Of a DNA stretch of 41,798 nt, positions 8,866-15,705 are shown piece by piece (position 1 is the first letter of the stretch; every line of letters starts with the position of its first letter). Location: NCBI GenBank assembly GCA_020073365.1, contig JAIQFL010000062.1, positions 1-41,798 of the forward strand, read 5' to 3'. Below the pieces are notes generated by a model. It worked only from the letters and a program-made list of their open reading frames with translations, was not told the origin of the DNA and searched no databases. Source of the stretch: Terriglobia bacterium. Lineage in GTDB: Bacteria; Acidobacteriota; Terriglobia; Bryobacterales; Bryobacteraceae. Position numbers and translations under genes: made by a program.

Positions 8866-9001
8866 GGCCGGTTTTGAAGTGACCCTCTGTGGCCGGTTTC
8901 GGGTGACCCCCGAGGAATTGGCTTCGTTCCGTCACCCTTCGAGTCGCGTGACCGGACAAAATTGGCTTCGTTCCGTCAACTGCCGTTCCACACCCTCTGT
9001 G
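8866..9001. repeat. Interleaved direct repeats in the intergenic region
   Basis: GGCCGGTTT(T/C)... occurs at 8866 and again at 8891, 25 bases later. A 19-mer, AATTGGCTTCGTTCCGTCA, occurs exactly at 8916-8934 and 8960-8978. ACCCTCTGTG occurs at 8882 and 8992. The arrangement looks like a decayed composite repeat or transposon end. No transposase frame is attached. Confidence 0.6.
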
Positions 9002-9154
9002 TCCCGGCTGTCGCTGTCGCAATTCCCGACAGCACGGTCGGATTTCCCATCACGGGGCTTAAGTGGCTGATTCCATTCCGGCTTATTGCAAATCTCAACA
9101 GTGAGCCGTAGAAATTCACGACAGGCCTCGGCCGTTGAAAAACTCTACACCTCC

Positions 9155-9179
9155 TATCTGCTTGAAATCACAACAGATA
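9155..9179. promoter_or_regulatory. Dyad upstream of the -24/-12 element, possible activator site
   Basis: TATCTG (9155-9160) and CAGATA (9174-9179) form a perfect 6-bp inverted repeat. It extends inwards as TTG/CAA with a one-base bulge. Its centre is about 60 bases before the expected start of the -24/-12 promoter. The cluster encodes its own NtrC-family activator, so an enhancer-type binding site is a reasonable guess. No second copy was found to support a consensus. Confidence 0.35.
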
Positions 9180-9202
9180 AAGAGGCAAAAAACACCGCTT
9201 AT

Positions 9203-9218
9203 TGGCATCCCCCGTGCC
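9203..9218 (+). promoter_or_regulatory. Candidate sigma54 (-24/-12) promoter of the redox cluster
   Basis: TGGCAT-CCCCC-GTGCC places GG (9204-9205) and GC (9216-9217) exactly ten bases apart, the hallmark spacing of sigma54 promoters. The -24 element matches TGGCA fully; the -12 element matches T-G-C but lacks the leading T and the trailing A/T. Initiation would be expected near 9229, about 20 bases before the ATG at 9251. The cluster includes a GAFTGA-containing activator, which supports autoregulation. Confidence 0.5.
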
Positions 9219-9250
9219 CTTGTAGAAACCGGAGAAAGGATGGATCGGTT

Positions 9251-9922
9251 ATGACAGTTCTTCTGGTTTTAGCGTTTTTCCTGGTTTTCATCGTGTTGGA
9301 TTACTTTTTGAATCGGCGTAAAGCGTTGGCCACCGTGCCGGTGGAAGCGCCCAAAACAGTCCCGGCCGCGTTCGGCGGAGACTTTGTCGATGGCTTTCAG
9401 GTTCCCGAGAACGTTTCCTATCACTCTGGGCATGGCTGGCTCGTCAGGGAGCGGAAGAACCTCGTACGCGTAGGCGCCGATGAGTTTGCCGTCGCGCTCT
9501 TAGGCAAGGTGGAGAAGATCGAACTGCCCAAGCCCGGCCAGTGGATCCGGCAAGGCCAAAAGGTGCTTTCTTTTTACCGGGATGGTGTGAAAACCGAGAT
9601 GGTCTCGCCCACCGAAGGCGAAGTCATGGAAGTCAACCAGGAGATCCTGGCCAATCCCGCCGAACTACGGCAACACCCCTACGGCAAGGGCTGGCTCCTG
9701 GCCGTTCATGTACCGGATGAGGAAAACACCGGACGCAATCTGGTCCCCAAGAACCTGGTGCGGGACTGGATGCGGGAAGCGGTGGAGCGCCTCTATTCCC
9801 TGCAACCCACTCTGGCTGGGGCAGTTGCGGCCGATGGCGGGCGCCCGGCGGACGACCTTCTGGCAGCCCTGCCGAACGCGGATTGGAAGAAAACCACCAG
9901 CGAATTCTTCCTAACTGCGTAA
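9251..9922 (+). CDS. Membrane-anchored GcvH-like protein with a displaced lipoyl lysine
   Basis: A 223-aa protein with one N-terminal transmembrane helix (residues 2-20), followed by N-R-R-K, which predicts a cytoplasmic remainder. A domain like glycine-cleavage H protein follows (about 50-155): Y-H-S-G-H-G-W-L-V, V-R-V-G-A-D-E-F-A, L-P-K-P-G, then the hairpin S-P-T-E-G-E-V-M-E-V-N. In ordinary H proteins the lipoylated Lys lies eight residues before the hairpin proline. Here that position is Gly112 and the nearest Lys is Lys114, so normal lipoylation is doubtful. A further region of about 70 aa has no recognised fold. The ATG at 9251 is chosen because the preceding in-frame stretch is not protein-like. 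No gcvT or gcvP is present; the gene is 66 bases upstream of a ferredoxin subunit, pointing to an electron-transfer or scaffold role. Confidence 0.75.
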   Translation: MTVLLVLAFFLVFIVLDYFLNRRKALATVPVEAPKTVPAAFGGDFVDGFQVPENVSYHSGHGWLVRERKNLVRVGADEFAVALLGKVEKIELPKPGQWIRQGQKVLSFYRDGVKTEMVSPTEGEVMEVNQEILANPAELRQHPYGKGWLLAVHVPDEENTGRNLVPKNLVRDWMREAVERLYSLQPTLAGAVAADGGRPADDLLAALPNADWKKTTSEFFLTA

Positions 9923-9988
9923 TACTGTAAAGTTTTGCTACACATTGGCCTCGAATTCTGCTAAAAATGGAGTTGTGGGTCTTATTAT

Positions 9989-10732
9989 ATGAGTAAGGCG
10001 ATTCTGTACGACAGCACCCTCTGCATCGGTTGTAAGGCTTGCGAAGGAGCTTGCGCCGAGCGTTGGGGTCTCCCCTACGACGACAAGATCGCGTCGGAAG
10101 AGAGAATCTCCGCCCATAAGCTCACTGCCATCGAGACCCACGGCGACAAGTTCGGCCGTCGGCTGTGCATGAACTGCGTGCAGCCGGCCTGTGCCTCGGT
10201 CTGCCCCGTGGGCGCGTTGCAGAAGACCGCGCTCGGTCCGGTGACCTACGATGCCGAGAAATGCATGGGATGCCGCTACTGCATGCAGGCGTGCCCGTTC
10301 CAAGTGCCGTCGTACGAGTGGTCGAGCCGCTTGCCCAAGATGCGGAAGTGCAATATGTGCTACGAGCGGCAGAGCCAGGGTAAGTTGACCGCGTGCGCCG
10401 AAGCCTGCCCCGTCGGCGCCACCAAGAATGGCGACCGCGACGCCCTCGTCGCCGAGGCGCAGCAGCGGATCGCCGAAAAGCCGGGCCAGTACTACGGCAA
10501 GATCTACGGATTGAAGGAGGTGGGCGGCACCTCGGTGTTTTACCTCTCGGCCGTGCCGTTCGAGCAGATTGGCCTGCGAACCAACGTGCCGCAGGAGCCG
10601 CTGCCCGAAACCACCTGGCGGGTGCTGGAGCTGGTTCCGGACGTGGTCTCGACGGGCTCGGTGCTGCTGGGCGGCATCTGGTGGATTACCAACCGCCGGG
10701 CCGAGGTCGCTAAGAAGGAAGGCAACCGGTAA
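9989..10732 (+). CDS. HybA-like ferredoxin subunit with four [4Fe-4S] motifs
   Basis: A 247-aa protein with sixteen cysteines in four motifs: C-I-G-C-K-A-C-E-G-A-C near residue 12, C-M-N-C-V-Q-P-A-C-A-S-V-C-P, C-M-G-C-R-Y-C-M-Q-A-C-P, and C-N-M-C ... A-C-A-E-A-C-P. This is the layout of HybA/DmsB/NrfC-type electron-transfer subunits. A C-terminal hydrophobic segment (about 218-233) resembles the HybA membrane anchor. HybA normally has a Tat signal and faces the periplasm. This protein starts directly at M-S-K-A-I-L-Y-D-S-T-L-C-I-G-C and has no signal, so its clusters should lie in the cytoplasm. Its stop overlaps the next start (TAATG), so it very likely pairs with that HybB-like protein. No hydrogenase or molybdopterin subunit is nearby, so the catalytic partner is unknown. 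Confidence 0.88.
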   Translation: MSKAILYDSTLCIGCKACEGACAERWGLPYDDKIASEERISAHKLTAIETHGDKFGRRLCMNCVQPACASVCPVGALQKTALGPVTYDAEKCMGCRYCMQACPFQVPSYEWSSRLPKMRKCNMCYERQSQGKLTACAEACPVGATKNGDRDALVAEAQQRIAEKPGQYYGKIYGLKEVGGTSVFYLSAVPFEQIGLRTNVPQEPLPETTWRVLELVPDVVSTGSVLLGGIWWITNRRAEVAKKEGNR

Positions 10733-11901
10733 TGACGCGGAAACTCCCCAAAATCACGTTCTGGCGCGCGATTTTCGCAGCCATCATGCTGAGCGGCCTG
10801 TATGCCACGTACCTGCGCGTGTTTTACGGTCTGGGTGGCTCCACCAACCTCAGCGACAAGTTCCCGTGGGGACTCTGGATCGCCTTCGATGTCATGTGCG
10901 GGGTTGGCTTGGCCGCCGGCGGCTTCACCCTGGTGGCGATCGTCCATATCTTCCGGATCGAGCGCTATAAGCCGGTGCTTCGGCCTGCCATCCTGACCGC
11001 CTTCCTGGGCTATAGCCTGGTGGTGGTGGGGCTGCTCTACGATCTGGGCCGGCCGGACCGCTTGTGGCACCCCCTGGTGATGTGGAACCCCCGCTCGGTG
11101 ATGTTCGAGGTGGCGTGGTGCGTTACCCTGTACACCACGGTGCTGTTCCTCGAGTTCCTGCCGGTGGTCTTTGAGAAGTTCGGCCTGCACAAGCCGCTGG
11201 AGTGGATCCATCGAATCTCCGTTCCGCTCATGATCCTGGGCGTGCTGCTCTCTACCCTGCACCAGAGCTCGCTGGGAAGCCTGTTCCTGATCGTGCCCGA
11301 GAAGTTGTACCCCCTGTGGTACACCCCCATCCTTCCCCTGCTGTTCTACATCTCGTCGATCGCGGTGGGGCTGGCCATGACCATCTTCGAATCGTGGCAC
11401 AGCAGCCGCGCCTTCGGCCGGGCGCTGGAATTGCCGCTGCTGGCCAGTCTGGCGCGCGTCCTGGCGGTGGTGCTGAGCGTGTACCTGTGGATCCGCTTCC
11501 TCGACCTGAGCCATCGCCACGTCTTCGGACTGCTCTCCCAGAACCGCATCGAGACCTGGCTCTTCGCCCTCGAGATTGCGCTGATGGCGGTGCCCGCCGT
11601 GCTGCTATACCAGGCCCGCGTCCGCCTGCGGCCCGGCGCGCTGTACGCCTGCGCGGTCATGGTGGTGTTCGGATTCATCGCCAATCGGCTGAACGTCGGC
11701 ACCACTGGCCTGGAAGCGGGCTCCGGCACCCATTACATACCCCGCTGGAGCGAGGTCGCGATCACACTTTCCATTGTGGCCGCGGGCTTTGCGATCTTCC
11801 GTATGATCGCCCAGTATTTCCCCATTTTCGAGGCGCACGCGCATGAGCGGGCGCCCGTGGAGATGGGAGCAACGGAGGAGGATCCCGTCACGGTAGGATG
11901 A
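10732..11901 (+). CDS. HybB/NrfD-like polytopic membrane subunit
   Basis: A 389-aa protein of the NrfD/PsrC/HybB family with about ten hydrophobic segments. Family-like blocks include F-P-W-G-L-W-I-A-F-D-V-M-C-G-V-G-L-A-A-G-G-F-T and Y-D-L-G-R-P-D-R-L-W-H-P near the quinone-site region. Such subunits exchange electrons between quinones and an attached iron-sulfur protein, here the product of the overlapping upstream gene (TAATG). The final 20 residues are hydrophilic and acidic. Its stop overlaps the histidine kinase start as ATGA, so the structural genes and their regulators appear translationally linked. The family is confident. Direction of electron flow and the enzyme served are unknown; a hydrogenase role should not be assumed. 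Confidence 0.9.
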   Translation: MTRKLPKITFWRAIFAAIMLSGLYATYLRVFYGLGGSTNLSDKFPWGLWIAFDVMCGVGLAAGGFTLVAIVHIFRIERYKPVLRPAILTAFLGYSLVVVGLLYDLGRPDRLWHPLVMWNPRSVMFEVAWCVTLYTTVLFLEFLPVVFEKFGLHKPLEWIHRISVPLMILGVLLSTLHQSSLGSLFLIVPEKLYPLWYTPILPLLFYISSIAVGLAMTIFESWHSSRAFGRALELPLLASLARVLAVVLSVYLWIRFLDLSHRHVFGLLSQNRIETWLFALEIALMAVPAVLLYQARVRLRPGALYACAVMVVFGFIANRLNVGTTGLEAGSGTHYIPRWSEVAITLSIVAAGFAIFRMIAQYFPIFEAHAHERAPVEMGATEEDPVTVG

Positions 11902-13544
11902 GGCTCCTCAGATCAATCCGGCTGGGACTGGCCGCCAAGCTTGCGGTCTGCGTGATCGCGAGCACGTCGGCGTTTTTTGCGTTGTTCGGCTACCTCAACC
12001 TGGGTATGGAACGCCGCCATTCTCAGGACCTGGTGGAACAGTCGGCCTATCGCATCACCGACGTCATCGTGCGCAGCACGCATTACGAGATGCTGAACAA
12101 CGATCAGAAAGCCCTTTACAACATCATCCAGGAACTCGGCACCGAGCCGGGCATCCAGCGCATCCGCATCTTTAACAAAGACGGCCTGATCACCTACTCC
12201 ACCGACGCGCGGGAACTGCGGACCGTGGTCAACAAGACCGCCGAGGGTTGTATCGGATGCCACGCCCAATCGGCGCCTCTGGCAAAACTCAGCCGCCGCG
12301 ATCGCGCCCGCTACTTCACCGATAAGGAGGGACACCGCGTGCTGGGTGTGATGCGCCCCATCGACAATCAGCCGGAGTGCTCCAATGCCGCATGCCATGT
12401 TCACAAAGCCAGCCAGCGGATCCTGGGAGTCATCGACTCCGATCTCTCCCTGGCCACAGTGGACGACCAGATCGCCCAGCATCAGGCCAACCTGAGATGG
12501 TTCCTGTTAGGCGCCATCGTGTTCGGCTGTGGAGCGGCCGTTTTGTTTATGTGGGTGGTGGTGTACCGGCCCGTGAAGAAACTCATCGCGGGCACCCATC
12601 GCGTCGCCGGCGGCGACCTGAACTACCGCCTGCCGGCCGGTTCCGGCGATGAGCTGGGCGATCTGGCCGCGTCCTTCAACAAGATGACGGCGGAAGTTGC
12701 CGGCGTGCAAGCCCACATCGAAGAGCAGGTGCGGCGCAAGACCGCCGAGCTGGAGCGCGTCCACAAGACGCTTCTCAGCTCGGAAAAGATGGCCTCCATC
12801 GGCAAACTGGCCGCCACCGTGGCGCATGAGATCAACAACCCGCTCTTCGGCATCCTCACTTATGCGCGGCTGGTGGCTCGCGAATTGTCGAAGCACGAGA
12901 TCCCCGGACGCGATGAGATGGCCGAACAGCTTCAGACCATCGAGCGGGAAAGCAAGCGCTGCGGCGACCTGGTCAAGAATCTCCTGACCTTCTCGCGCCA
13001 GGCGCCCAGCCACCGCGAGCCCAATGACCTGAATACCATCGTGCACCGGGCCATACTGCTGGTGAAACACAGGCTGGACATGCAGTCGATCGAGCTCCAG
13101 GAATCCCTTGCGGAAGGCCTTCCGCCCGTGGAGTGCGATGCCAACCAGATCCAACAGGTGATCCTGGTGCTGATGGTCAACGCGTCGGAAGCCATGCCCA
13201 AAGGCGGCACGCTTTCCGTCGCCACGGAATTCGATGCGGCCGCCGAACAGGGTTCGGTTTCCGTGAAAGACACGGGAAGCGGCATCCCGGCCGATGTGCT
13301 GCCGCGCATTTTCGATCCGTTCTTCACCACCAAGGAGGACCAGCACCGCACCGGCCTGGGCCTGGCCGTGGCGCACAGCATCGTGGAGCAGCACGCGGGC
13401 GAGATCTCGGTCCGCTCCACTCTGGGAGAAGGAACGGAGTTTAGAGTAACCCTGCCGGTGGCAGGCCAACCGCTCCCCCACGGTCGCGGCCCGATTCAGA
13501 GCCGCGACCGGGGCACCCTCATAGGGTCGGGAACGGTCGTATAG
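11898..13544 (+). CDS. Sensor histidine kinase with a c-type haem-like periplasmic domain
   Basis: A 548-aa kinase. TM1 (about 11-35) and TM2 (about 201-224) bracket a periplasmic domain of about 165 residues that contains C118-I-G-C121-H122, a standard c-type haem motif. A second, unusual C161-S-N-A-A-C166-H167 (CX4CH) follows. HAMP comes next (about 225-277), then HisKA with phospho-acceptor His310 in V-A-H-E-I-N-N-P, and an ATPase domain with N-A-S-E-A-M-P-K-G-G, D-T-G-S-G-I-P and G-L-G-L-A-V-A-H-S-I. One or two haems could let it sense redox state or a diatomic gas. The start overlaps the HybB-like stop (ATGA), and the sigma54 response regulator follows 21 bases later, so the cognate pair is clear. 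Haem attachment is inferred from motifs only. Confidence 0.9.
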   Translation: MRLLRSIRLGLAAKLAVCVIASTSAFFALFGYLNLGMERRHSQDLVEQSAYRITDVIVRSTHYEMLNNDQKALYNIIQELGTEPGIQRIRIFNKDGLITYSTDARELRTVVNKTAEGCIGCHAQSAPLAKLSRRDRARYFTDKEGHRVLGVMRPIDNQPECSNAACHVHKASQRILGVIDSDLSLATVDDQIAQHQANLRWFLLGAIVFGCGAAVLFMWVVVYRPVKKLIAGTHRVAGGDLNYRLPAGSGDELGDLAASFNKMTAEVAGVQAHIEEQVRRKTAELERVHKTLLSSEKMASIGKLAATVAHEINNPLFGILTYARLVARELSKHEIPGRDEMAEQLQTIERESKRCGDLVKNLLTFSRQAPSHREPNDLNTIVHRAILLVKHRLDMQSIELQESLAEGLPPVECDANQIQQVILVLMVNASEAMPKGGTLSVATEFDAAAEQGSVSVKDTGSGIPADVLPRIFDPFFTTKEDQHRTGLGLAVAHSIVEQHAGEISVRSTLGEGTEFRVTLPVAGQPLPHGRGPIQSRDRGTLIGSGTVV

Positions 13545-13565
13545 GGACGATTCTTGGAGGACCAA

Positions 13566-14930
13566 ATGGCAACTGTGACAGAGCCCACGGCACTCATAAA
13601 AACTAAGGGCAGGATTCTGATCGTCGATGACGAACTGGTGGTGCGCGATTCGCTCGGAAAGTGGTTTACCAGCGAAGGCTACACGGCAAAACCGGCCGGC
13701 GGCGCCCGCGAAGCGCTGGAGATGATCCAGCAGATGGAGTTCGATATCGCGCTGATCGATATCAAGATGCCGGGAATGGACGGCATGGAGCTTCAGTCGC
13801 GGCTGCGCGAGGCCGATCCCGACCTGACCGTGGTCATCATGACCGGCTACGCCGCGGTGGACACCGCCGTACAGGCCCTCAAGAACGGCGCCTACGACTA
13901 CATCACCAAGCCGGTGGATCCGGACGAGCTCTCGCACCTGGTGGCCAATGCGTTGGAGCATAAGCGCGCCCGGCGGGAAGTGGTGCGGCTGCGCGAGGAC
14001 CTGCTGGAGGTCAACCCCAGCACGGAACTGATCGGCAAGAGTCCGGGCATGAAGAAGGTGACGGAGCTGATCGAGATGGTGGCGTCCACGGAAGCCACCG
14101 TGCTCATCACCGGGGAAAGCGGAACCGGAAAGGAAGTGGTGGCGCGCGCCATTCACGCCGCCGGACCGCGTCGTTATATGCCGATGGTGACGATCCACTG
14201 CGGCGCGCTCACCGAAACGCTTCTGGAGAGCGAGCTGTTCGGGCACGAGAAGGGCGCCTTCACCGGCGCGCAATACCGCAAGAAGGGCAAGTTCGAAGTG
14301 GCGGATGGCGGCAGTGTATTCCTGGATGAGATCAGCGACATCAGCCTGCGAACGCAGACCGACCTGCTGCGCGTGCTCCAGGAAAAAGAAATCGTCCGCG
14401 TGGGCGGCAACCAGCAGATCAAGGTGGATTTCCGCTGCATCGCCGCCACGAACAAGAACCTGGAAGCGCTGGTCAAGGCAGGCAGTTTCCGGCCGGACCT
14501 CTACTACCGGCTGCACGTTTTCTGCATCGACCTGCCGCCCCTTCGCGAGCGCCGCGAGGACATTCCGCTGCTGGTGAACCATTTCCTGAATAAGTTCTGC
14601 ATGGCGACCAGCCGGGCGATGCCCGCCCTGTCGCCGGAAGCGCTGGATGTGCTGATGGGGCACGACTGGCCCGGCAATGTCCGCGAGCTGGAGAACGCCG
14701 TGGAGCGCGCCCTGGTGGTGGGCCGCGGCGCCGAAATTCGCCCAGCCGACTTTTCCTTCCAGTTCCAGGCCGATGAGCCCAAAGGCGGCAAGACCCTGGA
14801 TGACGTGGAGCGGGTGCACATCGAACGGATCCTGCGCGAGACGCAGCACAATCTCTCGCGCGCGGCGCGAATCCTCGATATCGACCGTACCACCCTGTAC
14901 AATAAACTCCGCCGCTACGGTCTAAGGTGA
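13566..14930 (+). CDS. NtrC-family sigma54-dependent response regulator
   Basis: A 454-aa protein with a receiver domain (about 15-130; Asp21/Asp22, phospho-acceptor Asp65 in L-I-D-I-K-M-P-G, Lys in T-K-P). The AAA+ domain (about 155-390) carries Walker A G-E-S-G-T-G-K-E and the sigma54-contacting loop G-A-F-T-G-A at 231-236, and a Fis-type helix-turn-helix forms the last 45 residues. The ATG at 13566 has GGAGG five bases upstream. Phosphorylation by the adjacent haem-motif kinase should allow it to open sigma54 promoters, and the -24/-12 element at 9203-9218 is the obvious candidate target. The TGA stop overlaps a GTG start of the archaemetzincin gene (GTGA). All catalytic motifs look intact. 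Confidence 0.95.
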   Translation: MATVTEPTALIKTKGRILIVDDELVVRDSLGKWFTSEGYTAKPAGGAREALEMIQQMEFDIALIDIKMPGMDGMELQSRLREADPDLTVVIMTGYAAVDTAVQALKNGAYDYITKPVDPDELSHLVANALEHKRARREVVRLREDLLEVNPSTELIGKSPGMKKVTELIEMVASTEATVLITGESGTGKEVVARAIHAAGPRRYMPMVTIHCGALTETLLESELFGHEKGAFTGAQYRKKGKFEVADGGSVFLDEISDISLRTQTDLLRVLQEKEIVRVGGNQQIKVDFRCIAATNKNLEALVKAGSFRPDLYYRLHVFCIDLPPLRERREDIPLLVNHFLNKFCMATSRAMPALSPEALDVLMGHDWPGNVRELENAVERALVVGRGAEIRPADFSFQFQADEPKGGKTLDDVERVHIERILRETQHNLSRAARILDIDRTTLYNKLRRYGLR

Positions 14931-15469
14931 AGCCGATCCATTTGATCCCGCTCACCAGCGTCAATGGCGTGGTGGGGCTGGATCGGCTCGAGCACCTGGC
15001 CGCGACCCTGGCGCGCACATTTCGAACCCCATGCCGCATCCGCCCGGAGACGTTCGACATCTCTTTCTCGCTGGATGAAAGGCGCGGGCAGTATTATTCG
15101 ACCGCTATCATCCAGCGCCTGGAGCGAGTGGCGGATTCCGATGCGCGCGTGCTCGGAGTGACAGCCTGCGACCTGTACGTGCCGGTTTTGACCTTCGTTT
15201 TCGGAGAGGCCCAACTGGACGGGAATTGCGCCGTAGTATCAGGCGCGCGCCTCAAGGACGAGTTCTACGGCCTGCCTCCCAGCGAGAACCTGTTTCGGGA
15301 GCGGCTGATCAAGGAAGCGGCGCACGAACTGGGACACACCTTTGGCCTGCGGCACTGCGCCGACTGGCGCTGCGTGATGGCTTCCAGCCATGCCGTCGAG
15401 CGGCTGGATGTGAAAGGCGCCGAGTTTTGCCGCGCCTGTCGAAAACCAATTCTCCAGACCGTGTGGTAA
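14927..15469 (+). CDS. Archaemetzincin-type zinc metalloprotease
   Basis: A 180-aa protein with the full archaemetzincin signature: H-E-L-G-H-T-F-G-L-R-H-C for catalytic zinc (three His plus Glu), then A-D-W-R-C-V-M giving the CX4C-x-Met turn, and a distal C-R-A-C pair that completes a second, structural zinc site. Length and motif spacing are normal for the family. There is no signal peptide, so it should be cytoplasmic. The GTG start overlaps the response-regulator stop by four bases (GTGA), which makes it the sixth gene of the cluster. A proteolytic role in turning over or maturing a component of the redox module is possible but is only a guess. Physiological substrates of bacterial archaemetzincins are, as far as I know, undefined. 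Confidence 0.92.
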   Translation: MKPIHLIPLTSVNGVVGLDRLEHLAATLARTFRTPCRIRPETFDISFSLDERRGQYYSTAIIQRLERVADSDARVLGVTACDLYVPVLTFVFGEAQLDGNCAVVSGARLKDEFYGLPPSENLFRERLIKEAAHELGHTFGLRHCADWRCVMASSHAVERLDVKGAEFCRACRKPILQTVW

Positions 15470-15705
15470 CTGCCGCCGCAGACAGGCCAAAACAGCCTGT
15501 CCCACCGTGGGTTCACCGCATGTGGCTAAGAGCTGGAACAGGTGGAGCGCCGGGATGAGCCGGCAGGCAATAAGGAGGACAGAGTCCCGCGGGCGTACGT
15601 CGAGGGCGCGGTTTAGGACCAGCCGGGGCGGTTCCGCGAACCTGGCGGGGCCGTGTGCCCGATCCCTTGGCTTCATAACGGGTCTGTTACGATATAGAAA
15701 CACCC

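Larger units (their letters stand above)
8650..9250 (+). other. 600-base intergenic region with hairpins, direct repeats and a promoter
   Basis: No convincing gene is present; open frames here are arginine/proline-rich shadows. Visible structures are a perfect 14-bp palindrome (8764-8777), two adjacent small hairpins (TGCCTA/TAGGCA at 8796-8817 and GCTGAA/TTCAGC at 8824-8838), interleaved direct repeats at 8866-9001, and the dyad and -24/-12 element described separately. The hairpins could end transcription of the propeller gene, but no T-run follows. Confidence 0.6.

Noticed and set aside
9945..9962. Second -24/-12-like sequence before the HybA-like gene
   Set aside because: GG (9947-9948) and GC (9960-9961) are eleven bases apart, not ten, and the flanking bases fit poorly.
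12507..14849. 780-codon open frame on the minus strand
   Set aside because: It is antisense to the kinase and response regulator, whose domains are unmistakable. The translation is His/Gln/Arg-rich with no recognisable domain, as expected from GC-rich shadow frames.
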